Positions 6,619 through 16,638 of a DNA stretch of 64,000 bases are shown piece after piece; within the stretch, counting starts at the first letter, position 1, and each line of letters starts with the position of its first letter. The notes below the pieces were generated by a model. It worked only from the letters and a program-made list of their open reading frames with translations. It did not search any database and had not been told where the DNA came from. Source of the stretch: Cyanobacteria bacterium M_surface_10_m2_179 (GTDB lineage Bacteria; Cyanobacteriota; Cyanobacteriia; PCC-6307; Cyanobiaceae); NCBI GenBank assembly GCA_016882545.1, contig VGPW01000002.1, forward strand, positions 1-64,000, given 5' to 3'. The position numbers and the translations under genes are program-made.

Positions 6619-7454
6619 CCTGGCTGCTCGATCCCCTCACCCACGCCTTCATGGTGCGTGCCCTGCTGGTGAGCGCCCTGGTGGGTGGCGTCTGCGGGCT
6701 GCTCTCCTGCTACATGACCCTCAAGGGCTGGGCCCTGATGGGGGATGCCGTGTCCCATGCGGTGATGCCGGGGGTGGTGGTGGCCTATGCCCTGGGTCTG
6801 CCCTTTTCGCTGGGGGCGTTTGTGTTTGGGGTGGGGTCGGTGGCGGCGATCGGGTTTGTGAAACAGAAATCGCGCATCAAAGAAGACACCGTGATCGGGT
6901 TGGTGTTCACCGGCTTCTTTGCCCTGGGGTTGGTGCTGGTGTCGAAGGTGCGCAGCAACATCGATCTCACCCACATCCTGTTTGGCAACGTGCTGGGGAT
7001 TTCCAGCTCCGATCTGCAACAGACCCTGCTGATCACGGCTCTGGTGGTGGTGCTGCTGCTGGTGTTCCGCCGCGACCTGCTGCTGTTCTGTTTCGATCCC
7101 ACCCACGCGCGCTCGATCGGCATCAACACCGGCCTGCTCCACTACCTGCTGTTGTCGGTTCTCTCGCTCACCGCTGTGGCCGGCCTGCAGACCGTGGGGG
7201 TGATTCTGGTGGTGGCGATGCTGGTGACCCCTGGGGCCACGGCCTATCTGCTCACCGATCGCTTTGATCGCATGACCGTGCTGGCGGTTGCCAGCAGCGT
7301 GCTCTCCAGCGTGATCGGGGTGTATGTGAGCTACTGGAGCGACAGCTCCACCGCCGGTTGCATCGTGCTGGTGCAAACGGGGCTGTTCCTGCTGGCTTTC
7401 CTGCTGGCCCCCCGCTACGGCATCCTGAACGCCCATCGCAGCCAGGCGTCGTAG
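6615..7454 (+). CDS. mntB: Manganese ABC transporter permease
   Basis: The 279-residue protein has about eight hydrophobic segments and the ABC-3 family pattern: the ALMGDAVSHAVMPGVVVAY region near residues 40-58, GFFALGLVLVS, and VTPGATAYLLTDR near the C-terminus. It forms the inner-membrane channel for the MntC/MntA system. It is last in the mntCAB operon; the DUF4336 gene starts at a GTG 2 bp after its stop, so cotranscription is likely. Confidence 0.92.
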   Translation: MTWLLDPLTHAFMVRALLVSALVGGVCGLLSCYMTLKGWALMGDAVSHAVMPGVVVAYALGLPFSLGAFVFGVGSVAAIGFVKQKSRIKEDTVIGLVFTGFFALGLVLVSKVRSNIDLTHILFGNVLGISSSDLQQTLLITALVVVLLLVFRRDLLLFCFDPTHARSIGINTGLLHYLLLSVLSLTAVAGLQTVGVILVVAMLVTPGATAYLLTDRFDRMTVLAVASSVLSSVIGVYVSYWSDSSTAGCIVLVQTGLFLLAFLLAPRYGILNAHRSQAS

Positions 7455-7456
7455 GC

Positions 7457-8611
7457 GTGTCCGATCAGGTCTGGCCGTGGTGGCCGCTGCTCCCCCTCTA
7501 TCCCTATGGCCGCCGCCGCACGCTGGTGCGCGAGCTGATTCCTGAGCAGCTCTGGAGCTTTGAGCAGCTGCAGGGGGTGTTCTATGTGGCCGTGCCCATC
7601 CGCATGACCGTGGCGCGGGTGCCCGGCGGCTTGCTGCTCTACGCGCCGGTGGCTCCCACAGCGGAGTTGCTCAAAGCTCTGCGGGATCTGGAGCAGCGCT
7701 ACGGGCCCGTGCGCAGCATCGTGCTGCCCACCGCCTCTGGCCTTGAGCACAAGGTGCCGGTACCGGCCATGGCCAGGGCTTGTCCCAAGGCGGAGGTGTG
7801 GGTCACCCCTGGCCAGTGGAGCTTCCCGCTGCAGCTGCCCCTGAGCTGGCTGGGCTTCCCGAGCCGCCGCACGCGCGTGCTGGGTGAGGACGGCTTTCCC
7901 CATGGCGAGGCCCTGAGCTGGCATTCCCTGGGGCCGATCGATCTGGGGCTGGGTCGCTTCCAGGAGCTGGCCTGCCTGCATCGGGCCAGCGGTGCCCTGC
8001 TGCTCACCGATGCCCTCGTGGCGATCAACCAGCAGCCACCGCAGCTGTTTGATCTCGATCCCACACCCCTGCTGTTCCACGCCCGCGACCGCGGTGATCA
8101 GGCCCTGCTCGACACGCCCGAGCTGCGCCTCAAGGGTTGGCAGCGGCTGGCCCTGTTCGCCTCCTATCTGAGGCCGGAAGCCTTGCAGGTGCCGAGCCTG
8201 GGAACCCTGCTGGCTCAGGCCTTTCAGCCCGGCTGCCGCACAGCACGGGCCTATTTCGGCCTCTACCCCTTCCACTGGCAAACCAGTTCCGCAGCGGCCT
8301 TTGCCGAGCTGCAGCCGGCTGCGGGTCAGTTGCGCATCGCGCCTGTGCTGGAGCGCCTGGTGTTTCCGCGCACCCAGGCGGCTGTGGTGGCCTGGTTGCG
8401 GGATCTGGCCCGGCTTGAGGGGCTGCGCTGGGTGGTGCCTGCTCACTACGAAGCGCCCGTGCCCTGCAATCCCCAGCAGATGGAGCAGCTCGCCGGTGCC
8501 CTGGCCCAACGCAACTGGGCGCCGGATCAAGGCAACTGGGCCTACCTGGCCGGCATCGACCGGCAGCTGTTGCGTTGGGGTGTGGTGCCGGATCGCCCCC
8601 GTGTGGGATAA
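7457..8611 (+). CDS. DUF4336 domain protein (metallo-beta-lactamase-like fold)
   Basis: The 384-residue cyanobacterial/plant-type protein has WPWWPLLPLYPYGRRRTLVRELIP at the N-terminus (about 6-30), RMTVARVPGGLLLYAPV, and a C-terminal WVVPAHYEAPV segment characteristic of DUF4336. The family resembles metallo-beta-lactamase hydrolases without obvious full metal ligands. Function is unknown. The start at GTG 7457 was chosen because it follows the mntB stop by 2 bp; the upstream in-frame part overlaps mntB. Confidence 0.8.
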   Translation: MSDQVWPWWPLLPLYPYGRRRTLVRELIPEQLWSFEQLQGVFYVAVPIRMTVARVPGGLLLYAPVAPTAELLKALRDLEQRYGPVRSIVLPTASGLEHKVPVPAMARACPKAEVWVTPGQWSFPLQLPLSWLGFPSRRTRVLGEDGFPHGEALSWHSLGPIDLGLGRFQELACLHRASGALLLTDALVAINQQPPQLFDLDPTPLLFHARDRGDQALLDTPELRLKGWQRLALFASYLRPEALQVPSLGTLLAQAFQPGCRTARAYFGLYPFHWQTSSAAAFAELQPAAGQLRIAPVLERLVFPRTQAAVVAWLRDLARLEGLRWVVPAHYEAPVPCNPQQMEQLAGALAQRNWAPDQGNWAYLAGIDRQLLRWGVVPDRPRVG

Positions 8612-8627
8612 GCGCTGGGATGGTCCC

Positions 8628-8969
8628 TTAGAGCTTCAGCTCACCGGGATCGGCTTCGGCGTCGGGGTATAGAGTGGTTTCCAATTCCATGCGCTGCTCC
8701 ATTTGGCGCAGGAAGTAACCGGTCATCATCGCGGAGGCCAGCAGGCCAGCCAGGTGATCACGGTTAGCGGTGATCTTCACATCGAAATGTTCACCGGGCA
8801 GCACGCCAAGCAATCCCTGCACGTTGTGGCGAATGATGTCCTGAATGTCGCCGCTGGCCGAACGGGCCACCCGCTGCAACACATCCGGAGATTGGTCCTG
8901 GAGGTATTGGATCAGTGAGTTGGAGCTGATCGCTTCGCTGTCGCTGGTCAGGAACTCCGGGTTAAACAT
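8628..8969 (-). CDS. DUF760 family protein
   Basis: The 113-residue protein has NSLIQYLQDQSPDVLQRVARSAS near 22-45 and the RDHLAGLLASAMMTGYFLRQMEQRMELE segment near 73-100, the hallmark of DUF760 proteins of cyanobacteria and plastids. Plant homologs are linked to chloroplast protein quality control and photoprotection, but the bacterial role is unknown. It lies 29 bp downstream of lepB on the same strand. Confidence 0.85.
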   Translation of the reverse strand: MFNPEFLTSDSEAISSNSLIQYLQDQSPDVLQRVARSASGDIQDIIRHNVQGLLGVLPGEHFDVKITANRDHLAGLLASAMMTGYFLRQMEQRMELETTLYPDAEADPGELKL

Positions 8970-8998
8970 TCCGGTGTGCTCCGCGTCACGCCTGCACC

Positions 8999-9592
8999 CT
9001 ACCCCAGCTGTTCGTCTCGCTCGAGACCCGTGAGGTCGGAGAACCGAATCGGGCCTAGCCGGTTGAGGGGCCAGTAGCGGAACACGGCCGTGCCGATCAC
9101 CTCCTGCCGCGGCAGCGGACCCCACACATGGGAATCGAGGCTGGCGTTGCGGTTGTCCCCCAGCACCAGCAGGCTTCCCTCCGGCACGGTGATCGGGCCG
9201 AAGCGGTAGTCGATCGGTTCTGGGCGCCAGGGCTCGTTCACGGCCGCTCCGTTGCGCAGCAGCCGGCCATCGCGCACCTCCAGCTGTTCGCCCGGCTGGC
9301 CCACCACCCGCTTGATCAGAGCGGCGTTGGGGTCGTAGCCCGCCTCCACCAGTGCCGGCGGTGCGTGAAACACCACGATCGTGCCGTTGGGCAGGGGTTG
9401 CTGCTTCAGCTTGGGCCGCAGCTTCTCCACCAGGATCCGGTCCTGCAGCTCCAGGGTGGGCAGCATCGAGCCGGAGGGGATCCAGCGGGGTTCGATCACC
9501 CCCCAGCGCAATAGCAGGGCCACGGCCAGCCACAGCAGCAGCGAACGCCAGCCTTTAAGGGGAGAGGGCCCCGGTGGTGTCGCCTGCGTCAT
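8999..9592 (-). CDS. lepB: Signal peptidase I
   Basis: The 197-residue protein has an N-terminal membrane anchor (about 16-31), catalytic Ser42 in PSGSM, general base Lys94 in IKRVVG, and the GDNRNASLDSHVWGP signature near 145-158. It removes signal peptides from exported and thylakoid-lumenal precursors. It is divergent from menD, with 39 bp between the starts, so the promoters must overlap. The motifs are complete and the length is normal for a cyanobacterial LepB. Confidence 0.95.
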   Translation of the reverse strand: MTQATPPGPSPLKGWRSLLLWLAVALLLRWGVIEPRWIPSGSMLPTLELQDRILVEKLRPKLKQQPLPNGTIVVFHAPPALVEAGYDPNAALIKRVVGQPGEQLEVRDGRLLRNGAAVNEPWRPEPIDYRFGPITVPEGSLLVLGDNRNASLDSHVWGPLPRQEVIGTAVFRYWPLNRLGPIRFSDLTGLERDEQLG

Positions 9593-9631
9593 CGCCGCTG
9601 GTCGGTGAGCATGATCGCCACATCCTGATCA

Positions 9632-11473
9632 ATGGCCTTCGCGGTGCCCGCCACCCCCGCCCACGGCTCCAGCCCCGCTGCCAACCTGCGCGCGGCGCTG
9701 GTGCTGCTGCAGGCCCTGCGGGATCTGGGCCTGCGCCGGCTGGTGCTCTGCCCCGGCAGCCGCTCGGCGCCGCTGGCCGTGGCGGCGGGCCTGCTGGAGC
9801 GCCAGGGCCTGCAGTTGCTCACGGCGGTGGATGAGCGTTCGGCCGCCTTTCTGGCCGTGGGGCTGGGCCGCGCCGATGGCCTGCCGGCGGCGGTGGTCAC
9901 CACCTCCGGCACGGCAGTAGCCAACCTGCTGCCCGCCGTTGTGGAGGCGGATCACGGCGCGGTGCCCCTGCTGCTGCTCAGCGCTGATCGCCCCGAGCGC
10001 TTGAAGGGATGCGGTGCCAATCAAACGGTGAACCAGCAGCAGTTTCTGGCCCCCTGTTGCCGCTGGCTGGGCCTGGGCGATCCCGCCGGGTTGGCGGCCA
10101 TGGAGACCGCAGCGCTGCAGGCCCTGGCCGGCGAGGCCTGGCGCGCGGCCCTTGGGGTGCCCCTTGGGCCTGTGCATCTCAATCTTCCGATTGAGGAACC
10201 GCTGCACATCAGTGAAGCCGACCTGTTGGCGCTGATCGACGCGCCTCCCCCGGCCGTTGACCCGCTGCCGCTGCAGCCCGCTCCCGCAGTGGCCGCCGCC
10301 GCTGACCCCGATCTGATGTGGCTCGACCCCGATCGCCCTGGTGTGGTGGTGGTGGGGCCCTGGCGTGGACCGTCCGAGGCCCTGGCTCCCTTCGCCCAAG
10401 CCCTGCTGCGCTGGCAGCAGCGCAGCGCCTGGCCGGTGTTGGCGGATGCCCTATCAGGCCTGCGCGGCTGGCCTGGGCTGGCCTTGGTGCACGGCTACGA
10501 CCTGCTGCTGGCGGAGGGCCATCAGCTCCCTTCCGCACCCCAGCTGTTGCGCCTGGGCTCCATGCCCGCCAGCCGCCGGCTGCAGCAGTGGATCAGCGGA
10601 TGCGGCGGTGAGCAGCTGCTGATCACCGAGAACGACCCGCGCAACCTCGATGCCGGTGTGCCTGTGCGGTGGCGCAGCGCCTGTGGCCTGGCCAGTTGGC
10701 TCCATCAGCTGTTGCCGGAGCCAGCTTCAGCAATTGGAGATTCGCCATCACCCACCAACCTCGCCTGGGCCGAGCCTTGGTGGGCGGCCGATCGTCGTTT
10801 GCAGGAGCAACTCGATCAGCTGTGGCCTGCTGCCACCCCCACCCCCGCTCCCTGCTGCGAGCCGGCCCTGGCCCGTGCCCTGAGCCGTGCGCTGCCCGCA
10901 GGCTTGCTGTTGATGCTGGCCAGCAGCAGCCCCGTGCGCGATTGGGAGAGCTTTGCAGCGGCCGATGCGCCCCAGCGCCCGGTGTTCGGCTTTCGCGGCG
11001 CCTCCGGCATCGACGGCACTCTCTCGTTGGCGACGGGATTGGCCCTGGCCCACGGCCGGGCGGTGCTGCTCACCGGCGACCTGGCTCTCCTCCACGATGC
11101 CAACGGCTGGCTCTGGCAGCGCCAGTTGGCGGCTGCAGGCGCCTGCCTCACGGTGGTGCTGGTGGATAACGGCGGTGGCGGCATCTTTGAGCAGCTGCCG
11201 ATCCGGGCGGGTGCGGCCCTTGATTTCGAGCGCCTGTTCGCCATGCCCCAGGCCCTGGATCACTCGGCTCTGGCCACGGGCTACGGCATTCCCAGCCGGC
11301 GGCTGGAGCAGCTCAGCGACCTCGCGGCTGGCCTGGCCTGGGCGTGGCAGCAGCCGATGGCCTTGCTGCACTGCTGCACGGATCGCCAGGCCGATGCGCA
11401 GCTGCGCCACCAGCTGCGCCGCAGAATGGCCGCCGCGTGCACTGAGCCTGATGCCGGACACTCCTACCCCTGA
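9632..11473 (+). CDS. menD: SEPHCHC synthase (menaquinone/phylloquinone pathway)
   Basis: MenD is a ThDP enzyme joining 2-oxoglutarate and isochorismate. The 613-residue protein has [13 protein letters not shown] (37-49), catalytic Glu68 in VDERSAAF, a [16 protein letters not shown] segment, and the C-terminal ThDP/Mg motif [11 protein letters not shown] with DNGGGGIF (about 482-515). It belongs to phylloquinone synthesis for photosystem I. Its 3' end overlaps menB by 23 bp. A long Pro-rich linker (about 208-225) separates domains. Confidence 0.95.
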   Translation: MAFAVPATPAHGSSPAANLRAALVLLQALRDLGLRRLVLCPGSRSAPLAVAAGLLERQGLQLLTAVDERSAAFLAVGLGRADGLPAAVVTTSGTAVANLLPAVVEADHGAVPLLLLSADRPERLKGCGANQTVNQQQFLAPCCRWLGLGDPAGLAAMETAALQALAGEAWRAALGVPLGPVHLNLPIEEPLHISEADLLALIDAPPPAVDPLPLQPAPAVAAAADPDLMWLDPDRPGVVVVGPWRGPSEALAPFAQALLRWQQRSAWPVLADALSGLRGWPGLALVHGYDLLLAEGHQLPSAPQLLRLGSMPASRRLQQWISGCGGEQLLITENDPRNLDAGVPVRWRSACGLASWLHQLLPEPASAIGDSPSPTNLAWAEPWWAADRRLQEQLDQLWPAATPTPAPCCEPALARALSRALPAGLLLMLASSSPVRDWESFAAADAPQRPVFGFRGASGIDGTLSLATGLALAHGRAVLLTGDLALLHDANGWLWQRQLAAAGACLTVVLVDNGGGGIFEQLPIRAGAALDFERLFAMPQALDHSALATGYGIPSRRLEQLSDLAAGLAWAWQQPMALLHCCTDRQADAQLRHQLRRRMAAACTEPDAGHSYP

Positions 11474-12323
11474 GCAGGCGGGCGGGCCGGCGATCACCTG
11501 GCAACCCCAGGGCGCCTACAGCGACATCCTGTTTGATCTCAGCGATGAGGGCATCGCCAGGATCACGATCAACCGCCCCCACAAGCGCAACGCCTTTCGC
11601 CCCCAAACGGTGACGGAGCTGTTTGATGCGTTTTCCAGGGTGCGCGAGAACCCGCGCATCGGCGTGGTGCTGTTCACCGGGGCCGGCCCCGCCGCCGATG
11701 GGGGCTACGCCTTCTGCGCCGGCGGTGATCAGAGCGTGCGCGGTGATGGCGGCTATGTGGGCGACGACGGCCTGCCCCGGCTGAACGTGCTCGACCTGCA
11801 GCGGCTGATCCGCAGCCTGCCGAAGGTGGTGATTGCGTTGGTGGCCGGCTACGCGATCGGCGGCGGCCAGGTGCTGCATCTGCTCTGCGATCTCAGCCTG
11901 GCGGCAGACAACGCTGTGTTCGGTCAGACCGGCCCGAAGGTGGGCAGCTTTGATGGGGGCTTCGGGGCTGGCTACCTGGCTCGGCTGGTGGGCCAGCGCA
12001 AGGCCCGTGAAATCTGGTTTCTCTGCCGCCAATACGGTGCCGCCGACGCCCTGCAGATGGGCCTGGTGAATGCGCTGGTGCCGCTGTCGCAGCTGGAGGC
12101 CGAAGGGGTGCGTTGGGCCCGTGAGGTGCTGCAGCACAGCCCCACGGCCATCCGCTGCCTGAAGGCTGCCTTCAATGCCGAAACCGATGGCATGGCCGGC
12201 ATTCAGGAGTTGGCCGGTCAGGCCACACACCTCTTCTACCGAACCGATGAGGGCCAGGAGGGTCGCAATGCCTTCCTGGAGAAGCGCCCGCCTGATTTTT
12301 CCGATTCCCCCTGGCTGCCTTGA
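11451..12323 (+). CDS. menB: 1,4-dihydroxy-2-naphthoyl-CoA synthase
   Basis: The 290-residue crotonase-fold protein forms the naphthalenoid ring of phylloquinone. Visible motifs are [12 protein letters not shown] (about 38-49), the oxyanion region [27 protein letters not shown] and [14 protein letters not shown] followed by [10 protein letters not shown], which distinguish MenB from other crotonases. The ATG at 11451 lies inside the end of menD in a different frame. The overlap implies coupled expression of the two pathway genes. Confidence 0.95.
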   Translation: MPDTPTPEQAGGPAITWQPQGAYSDILFDLSDEGIARITINRPHKRNAFRPQTVTELFDAFSRVRENPRIGVVLFTGAGPAADGGYAFCAGGDQSVRGDGGYVGDDGLPRLNVLDLQRLIRSLPKVVIALVAGYAIGGGQVLHLLCDLSLAADNAVFGQTGPKVGSFDGGFGAGYLARLVGQRKAREIWFLCRQYGAADALQMGLVNALVPLSQLEAEGVRWAREVLQHSPTAIRCLKAAFNAETDGMAGIQELAGQATHLFYRTDEGQEGRNAFLEKRPPDFSDSPWLP

Positions 12324-12366
12324 GCCCATGGGCTGGCTAGCAGTTGGACAGCAAGCGGGTGATGTT

Positions 12367-12975
12367 GTGAGCGTTCATCGTTGGCCTGGCTGGATCCTGG
12401 GCACCGTTGCGGCCTCCCTGGCCGCTGCCGCAGCGCCGGCTCTGGCGCGCCAACCGGATCCGATTCCTCCACCGGCACCGCCGATCAGCGATGCGGTGGC
12501 CCTCAGCCGCATTCCCTCCGAGCTGATGGCTGATCCCGGTTTGCAGTTGGTGCTCGACCGGCGCACCCGTCAGCTGATGGTGCTCAAGGACGGCCGGCTG
12601 CTGCATCGCTACCCGGCGGCGGTGGGCACCGACGGCTGGGAGACTCCGGCCGGGCGCCATCAGGTGCTGGAGAAGGTGGCTCATCCGATCTGGGAGCATC
12701 CAGGTGACGGCCGCCAGGTGCCGTCCGGCGCCCAGAACCCGCTGGGATCACGCTGGATCGGTTTTTATCGCAACTGCACGCCGCGTCAGAACGCCTGGGA
12801 TGGCGAGCGCTATTTGAGCGTCGATGGCTGCACGGTTGCCGGCTTCCATGGCACACCCCACCGCTGGACCGTGGGCCGCGCCGTGTCCCATGGCTGCGTG
12901 CGTCTCTACGAGGAAAGCGTGCAGGAGGTGTTCGAGCTCGTGCAGATCGGCACACCAGTGACCGTGCTTCCGTGA
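12367..12975 (+). CDS. L,D-transpeptidase (YkuD domain), exported
   Basis: The 202-residue protein has an N-terminal signal peptide ending ALA (about residue 27), then LVLDRRTRQLMVLKDGRLLHRYPAAVG, and the YkuD active site His161-Gly-Thr and SHGC (Cys177) VRL. It would form 3-3 peptidoglycan cross-links or attach proteins to the wall. The GTG start was preferred because it places the signal peptide correctly; an ATG at 12328 in the same frame is the alternative and adds 13 residues. Confidence 0.88.
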   Translation: MSVHRWPGWILGTVAASLAAAAAPALARQPDPIPPPAPPISDAVALSRIPSELMADPGLQLVLDRRTRQLMVLKDGRLLHRYPAAVGTDGWETPAGRHQVLEKVAHPIWEHPGDGRQVPSGAQNPLGSRWIGFYRNCTPRQNAWDGERYLSVDGCTVAGFHGTPHRWTVGRAVSHGCVRLYEESVQEVFELVQIGTPVTVLP

Positions 12976-12982
12976 ACCGCCC

Positions 12983-12988
12983 GTAGAG
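12983..12988 (+). promoter_or_regulatory. Possible -10 box (TAGAGT) of glgA
   Basis: TAGAGT in the short gap before glgA lies 26 nt upstream of the ATG at 13015. No convincing -35 is visible. Confidence 0.3.
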
Positions 12989-13014
12989 TTGCGCCCACGT
13001 TGTTCCGAACTCCC

Positions 13015-14550
13015 ATGCGGGTGCTGTTTGCTGCAGCCGAATGCGCCCCGATGGTGAAGGTGGGCGGCATGGGAGACGTGGTGGGCTCGTTGCCTCCGGC
13101 GCTCCAGAGCCTGGGCCACGATGTGCGCCTGATCATGCCGGGATATGGGCGTCTGTGGAGTCAGCTTGAGATCCCCACGGATCCGATCTGGCGCGGCCAC
13201 ACCATGGGCACCGATTTTGCGATCTACGAAATACGCCACCCCAGCAATGGTCTGCCCCTGTATCTGGTGGGCCATCCGGTGTTCGACCCTGAACGCATTT
13301 ATGGCGGCGAGGATGAGGACTGGCGCTTCACGTTCTTTGCCAGTGCAACCGCTGAGTTTGCCTGGAACCACTGGAAGCCCGAGATCCTTCATTGCCACGA
13401 CTGGCATACCGGCATGATCCCGGTGTGGATGCATCAGGACCCGGAGATCAGCACCGTGTTCACCATCCACAACCTTAAATATCAGGGTCCATGGCGTTGG
13501 AAACTCGACCGCATGACCTGGTGCCCCTGGTATATGCAGGGCGACCACACCATGGCGGCAGCGTTGCTCTATGCCGATCGTGTGAATGCGGTATCGCCCA
13601 CCTATGCCCAGGAGATTCGCACCTCTGAATACGGTGAAAAACTGGATGGCCTGCTGAATTTCGTTAGCGGCAAATTGCGCGGTATTCTGAATGGAATTGA
13701 TCAGGATGCCTGGAATCCAGCCACTGACTCCACCCTGCCCGCCACCTACAGCGCCAAGGATCTGAGCGGCAAAGCTGAATGCAAGCGCGTGCTGCAGGAG
13801 CGCATGGGTCTGGCGGTGAATCCCGACACCTACCTGATGGGTCTGGTGAGCCGCCTGGTGGATCAGAAAGGGGTGGACCTGCTGTTGCAGGTGGCTGATC
13901 GGGTGCTCGCCTACTCCGACACGCAATTCGTGGTGCTCGGTACCGGTGATCGCCACATCGAATCAGGGCTCTGGCAGATGGCGGCCCGCCATCCCGGCCG
14001 CTTCGCAGTGTTCCTCACCTACGACGATGCCCTGTCGCGGTTGATTTATGCCGGTAGCGATGCCTTCCTGATGCCCAGCCGCTTTGAGCCCTGCGGCATC
14101 AGCCAGCTGCTGGCGATGCGTTACGGCTCGGTGCCGGTGGTGCGTCGTGTGGGTGGCCTGGTGGACACCGTGCCTCCCCATGTGCCCAACGCCCACACGG
14201 GCACGGGCTTCTGCTTCGATCGCTACGACCCGCTCGACTTCTACACATCGATCGTGCGCTCTTGGGAGGCGTATCGCCATGGCGAGAGCTGGAGGGAGCT
14301 GCAACGCCGCGCCATGACCGCCGACTACAGCTGGGATCGCTCGGCCCTGGACTACGACCGGATGTACAAAGAGGTGAAGGGTGTGAAGGAGCCCACGCCC
14401 GACGCCAACGCCGTGGAGCAGTTCTCACAGGGCCAGGATGCTGACCCCAGCCTCAAGGGCCGGGCCCAGCCGCCTCAGGAGCAACCGGTGGGTGCCGCCT
14501 CAGCCCTGCGTAATCCCCTGTCGTTGCTGCGCCGTCGTGGCGGGGCGTGA
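13015..14550 (+). CDS. glgA: Glycogen synthase (ADP-glucose type, GT5)
   Basis: The 511-residue enzyme has the ADP-glucose-binding K-V-G-G motif at 15-18, [10 protein letters not shown] (about 123-132), [19 protein letters not shown] and the catalytic PSRFEPCG region (about 353-360), then GLVDTV. It elongates glycogen from ADP-glucose. The start at MRVLFAAAE is the family norm; a TTG 15 bp upstream is unlikely. It has an unusual Ala/Pro/Gln-rich C-terminal tail of about 40 residues. It overlaps the next gene by 4 bp. Confidence 0.95.
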   Translation: MRVLFAAAECAPMVKVGGMGDVVGSLPPALQSLGHDVRLIMPGYGRLWSQLEIPTDPIWRGHTMGTDFAIYEIRHPSNGLPLYLVGHPVFDPERIYGGEDEDWRFTFFASATAEFAWNHWKPEILHCHDWHTGMIPVWMHQDPEISTVFTIHNLKYQGPWRWKLDRMTWCPWYMQGDHTMAAALLYADRVNAVSPTYAQEIRTSEYGEKLDGLLNFVSGKLRGILNGIDQDAWNPATDSTLPATYSAKDLSGKAECKRVLQERMGLAVNPDTYLMGLVSRLVDQKGVDLLLQVADRVLAYSDTQFVVLGTGDRHIESGLWQMAARHPGRFAVFLTYDDALSRLIYAGSDAFLMPSRFEPCGISQLLAMRYGSVPVVRRVGGLVDTVPPHVPNAHTGTGFCFDRYDPLDFYTSIVRSWEAYRHGESWRELQRRAMTADYSWDRSALDYDRMYKEVKGVKEPTPDANAVEQFSQGQDADPSLKGRAQPPQEQPVGAASALRNPLSLLRRRGGA

Positions 14551-15275
14551 TCCAGCGGCCTGAGTCCCGCGATCTGCCGGCTGCCTACCGCAGTCCCTGG
14601 ACCACCCTGGGCGAGAACCTCCAGGCCGTGCTCGCCGACACAGGACTGCGAACCCGGGAGTTGTGGCGCCGCAACGGCCAAGGCAGCCTCTGGCGCCCTG
14701 CTTGGTGGCCGGTGGATCTGGCGCCGCTGTTCTGGCCGTTGTTGGTTGGTGCGGCGCTCGCCCTTCTGGCGGCCGCCCTCGGCAGCATCATTGTTCTCGG
14801 CCGTGGAGCTGCCCCTCCGCAGCCGCAGATACCAGCGGAGCACTCTGTTGTTCCGCTCGAGCTGCCGTCCACCCCTGAGCAACCACCCCCACGAGCCGAG
14901 CTCGAGCCCGTGCCCTTAGCCGTATCTCCAGCCGCACCTCCAGTCGAGCCACCGCCTGATGGCTCAGTGACGCTGGATGCACCAGAGGAGGAGCTTGATC
15001 CTCTGGCTGCCTTGCTCACGCGGTCGGGGGCCGATGGTTTGTTGCTGGGGGCGCAAGCCCGATCGGATCAGCTCACCTTGGTGCTGCAGGTGTCTCCCGC
15101 CTACGGCCAGGGCTCCCGCGCTGAGCAGCAGCAACGTGCTGATCGCTGGCAGCAGTGGGCCTTCGAGCTTGGCTACGACCACCTCGAGCTGCGCGATTCC
15201 CGTGCTGGCCTCATCGCCAGGGATGCCCTGGTTGGCAGCGGCATGATCGTGCTCACACCATCGCCCCGCCCCTGA
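14547..15275 (+). CDS. Membrane-anchored hypothetical protein with proline-rich linker
   Basis: The 242-residue protein has a cytoplasmic N-terminal segment, one hydrophobic segment (about 57-84), a long Pro/Glu-rich spacer (about 90-145) and a compact C-terminal domain (about 150-240) with [15 protein letters not shown] and HLELRDS. The family is not recognised. It starts with GTG overlapping the glgA stop and is followed 4 bp later by murF. The position between glgA and murF suggests an envelope role, which is inference only. Confidence 0.7.
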   Translation: MIQRPESRDLPAAYRSPWTTLGENLQAVLADTGLRTRELWRRNGQGSLWRPAWWPVDLAPLFWPLLVGAALALLAAALGSIIVLGRGAAPPQPQIPAEHSVVPLELPSTPEQPPPRAELEPVPLAVSPAAPPVEPPPDGSVTLDAPEEELDPLAALLTRSGADGLLLGAQARSDQLTLVLQVSPAYGQGSRAEQQQRADRWQQWAFELGYDHLELRDSRAGLIARDALVGSGMIVLTPSPRP

Positions 15276-15279
15276 ACCC

Positions 15280-16638
15280 ATGCAGCTCGGTGCCTTGATT
15301 GCCTGTTGGGGAGATCCGTTGGGCAGTCGCGATCCGATCGACCCCAACACCCCGGTGGGCGCCATCTGCACCGATAGCCGCGCCTTGGCCGTTGGACAGT
15401 TGTTTATTGCGCTGGTGGGGGAGCGTTTTGACGGCCACGCCTTCCTGCCCCAGGCCGCTGCTGCAGGCGCTCAGGCTGCGGTGGTGCAACGCGGGCGCGT
15501 GGGCGAGGTGCCCGCCGGACTGCTCCATTGGGTTGTCGATGACACCCTCTACGCCTACCAACAGCTGGCGGCGTTTCACCGGCAATCACTACTCGCTCCG
15601 GTTGTTGCGGTCACCGGTTCGGCGGGGAAAACCACCACCCGTGAGTTGATCCGTGCTGCCCTGGCGCCCCTGGGCCCCGTTGTGGCCAGCAGTGGCAACG
15701 AAAACAACGACATTGGCGTGCCCCTCACGCTGTTCAAGGCCGACGCCGCCACCAAGGCGTTGGTGGTGGAGATGGGCATGCGCGGTCTTGGCGAGATCGA
15801 GCGTCTCAGTCACTGCACAGCGCCGGATGTGGCGGTGATCACCAACATCGGCACCGCCCATATCGGCCGTCTCGGTAGCCGCGAAGCGATTGCCACCGCC
15901 AAGTGCGAAATCACGGCTTCCCTCAAACCCGATGGATTGCTAGTGATCCCAGCCGGTGATCCCCTGCTGGAAGCCGCTGTGGCTCAGGTGTGGTCGGGGC
16001 GGGTCTGTCGCGTGGCGCTCGGCGTTGATGAAGGTTCTGGCCAGGCCGATCTCCTCGGCGATTGGGAGCCTGAGGGGCAGCACCTGGTGGTGAACGGTGC
16101 CCAGATCCAGCTTCCGCTCTCCGGCCGCCACAACGCCCGCAATGTCTTGCTGGCCTATGCCGTGGCCCAAGAGCTCGAGGTGCCGTTGCCGGCCCTTCAG
16201 CAGTTGCAGGTGGAGGTGCCCGGCGGTCGCAACCGCAAACTGCAGCTCGGTGGCCTCACCCTGCTGGATGAGACCTACAACGCCTCGCCTGAAGCCGTGT
16301 TGGCAGCCCTCGATCTGCTCGCGGCACAGCCTGGCCGCCGTTTCGCTGTGCTCGGCACCATGCTCGAACTGGGGGATCAGAGCCTGGCGCTGCATCGTCA
16401 AGTGGCCGAGCGCGCCGCGGCATTGGCCCTCGATGGCCTGGTGGTGGTGAGCAGCGACCCCGAGGCAACGGCCATGGCAAACGCTGCCGCGGCCATTCCT
16501 CGCTTGGCGGTGGTGGGGGAACCCCAGCTGGCGGCCAAACCGCTGACCCAGTGGCTTCAGGCTGGAGACGTGTTGTTGCTGAAAGCCAGCCGCGGCGTGG
16601 GCCTGGAGCGGTTGATTCCTCTGCTGCCCTCCGTTTAG
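15280..16638 (+). CDS. murF: UDP-MurNAc-tripeptide--D-Ala-D-Ala ligase
   Basis: The 452-residue Mur ligase has an N-terminal UDP-MurNAc domain ([21 protein letters not shown] near 30-50), ATP-binding [11 protein letters not shown] (about 110-120), [13 protein letters not shown], and the C-terminal [11 protein letters not shown] segment. It completes the UDP-MurNAc-pentapeptide precursor. Its TAG stop overlaps the stop of convergent glmU by two bases (TTTAG), another cell-wall gene. Confidence 0.95.
   Translation: MQLGALIACWGDPLGSRDPIDPNTPVGAICTDSRALAVGQLFIALVGERFDGHAFLPQAAAAGAQAAVVQRGRVGEVPAGLLHWVVDDTLYAYQQLAAFHRQSLLAPVVAVTGSAGKTTTRELIRAALAPLGPVVASSGNENNDIGVPLTLFKADAATKALVVEMGMRGLGEIERLSHCTAPDVAVITNIGTAHIGRLGSREAIATAKCEITASLKPDGLLVIPAGDPLLEAAVAQVWSGRVCRVALGVDEGSGQADLLGDWEPEGQHLVVNGAQIQLPLSGRHNARNVLLAYAVAQELEVPLPALQQLQVEVPGGRNRKLQLGGLTLLDETYNASPEAVLAALDLLAAQPGRRFAVLGTMLELGDQSLALHRQVAERAAALALDGLVVVSSDPEATAMANAAAAIPRLAVVGEPQLAAKPLTQWLQAGDVLLLKASRGVGLERLIPLLPSV

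Noticed and set aside
6543-7436. Minus-strand 297-codon frame antisense to mntB
   Set aside because: Extremely His/Gln-rich and low-complexity; mntB on the plus strand has all family motifs.
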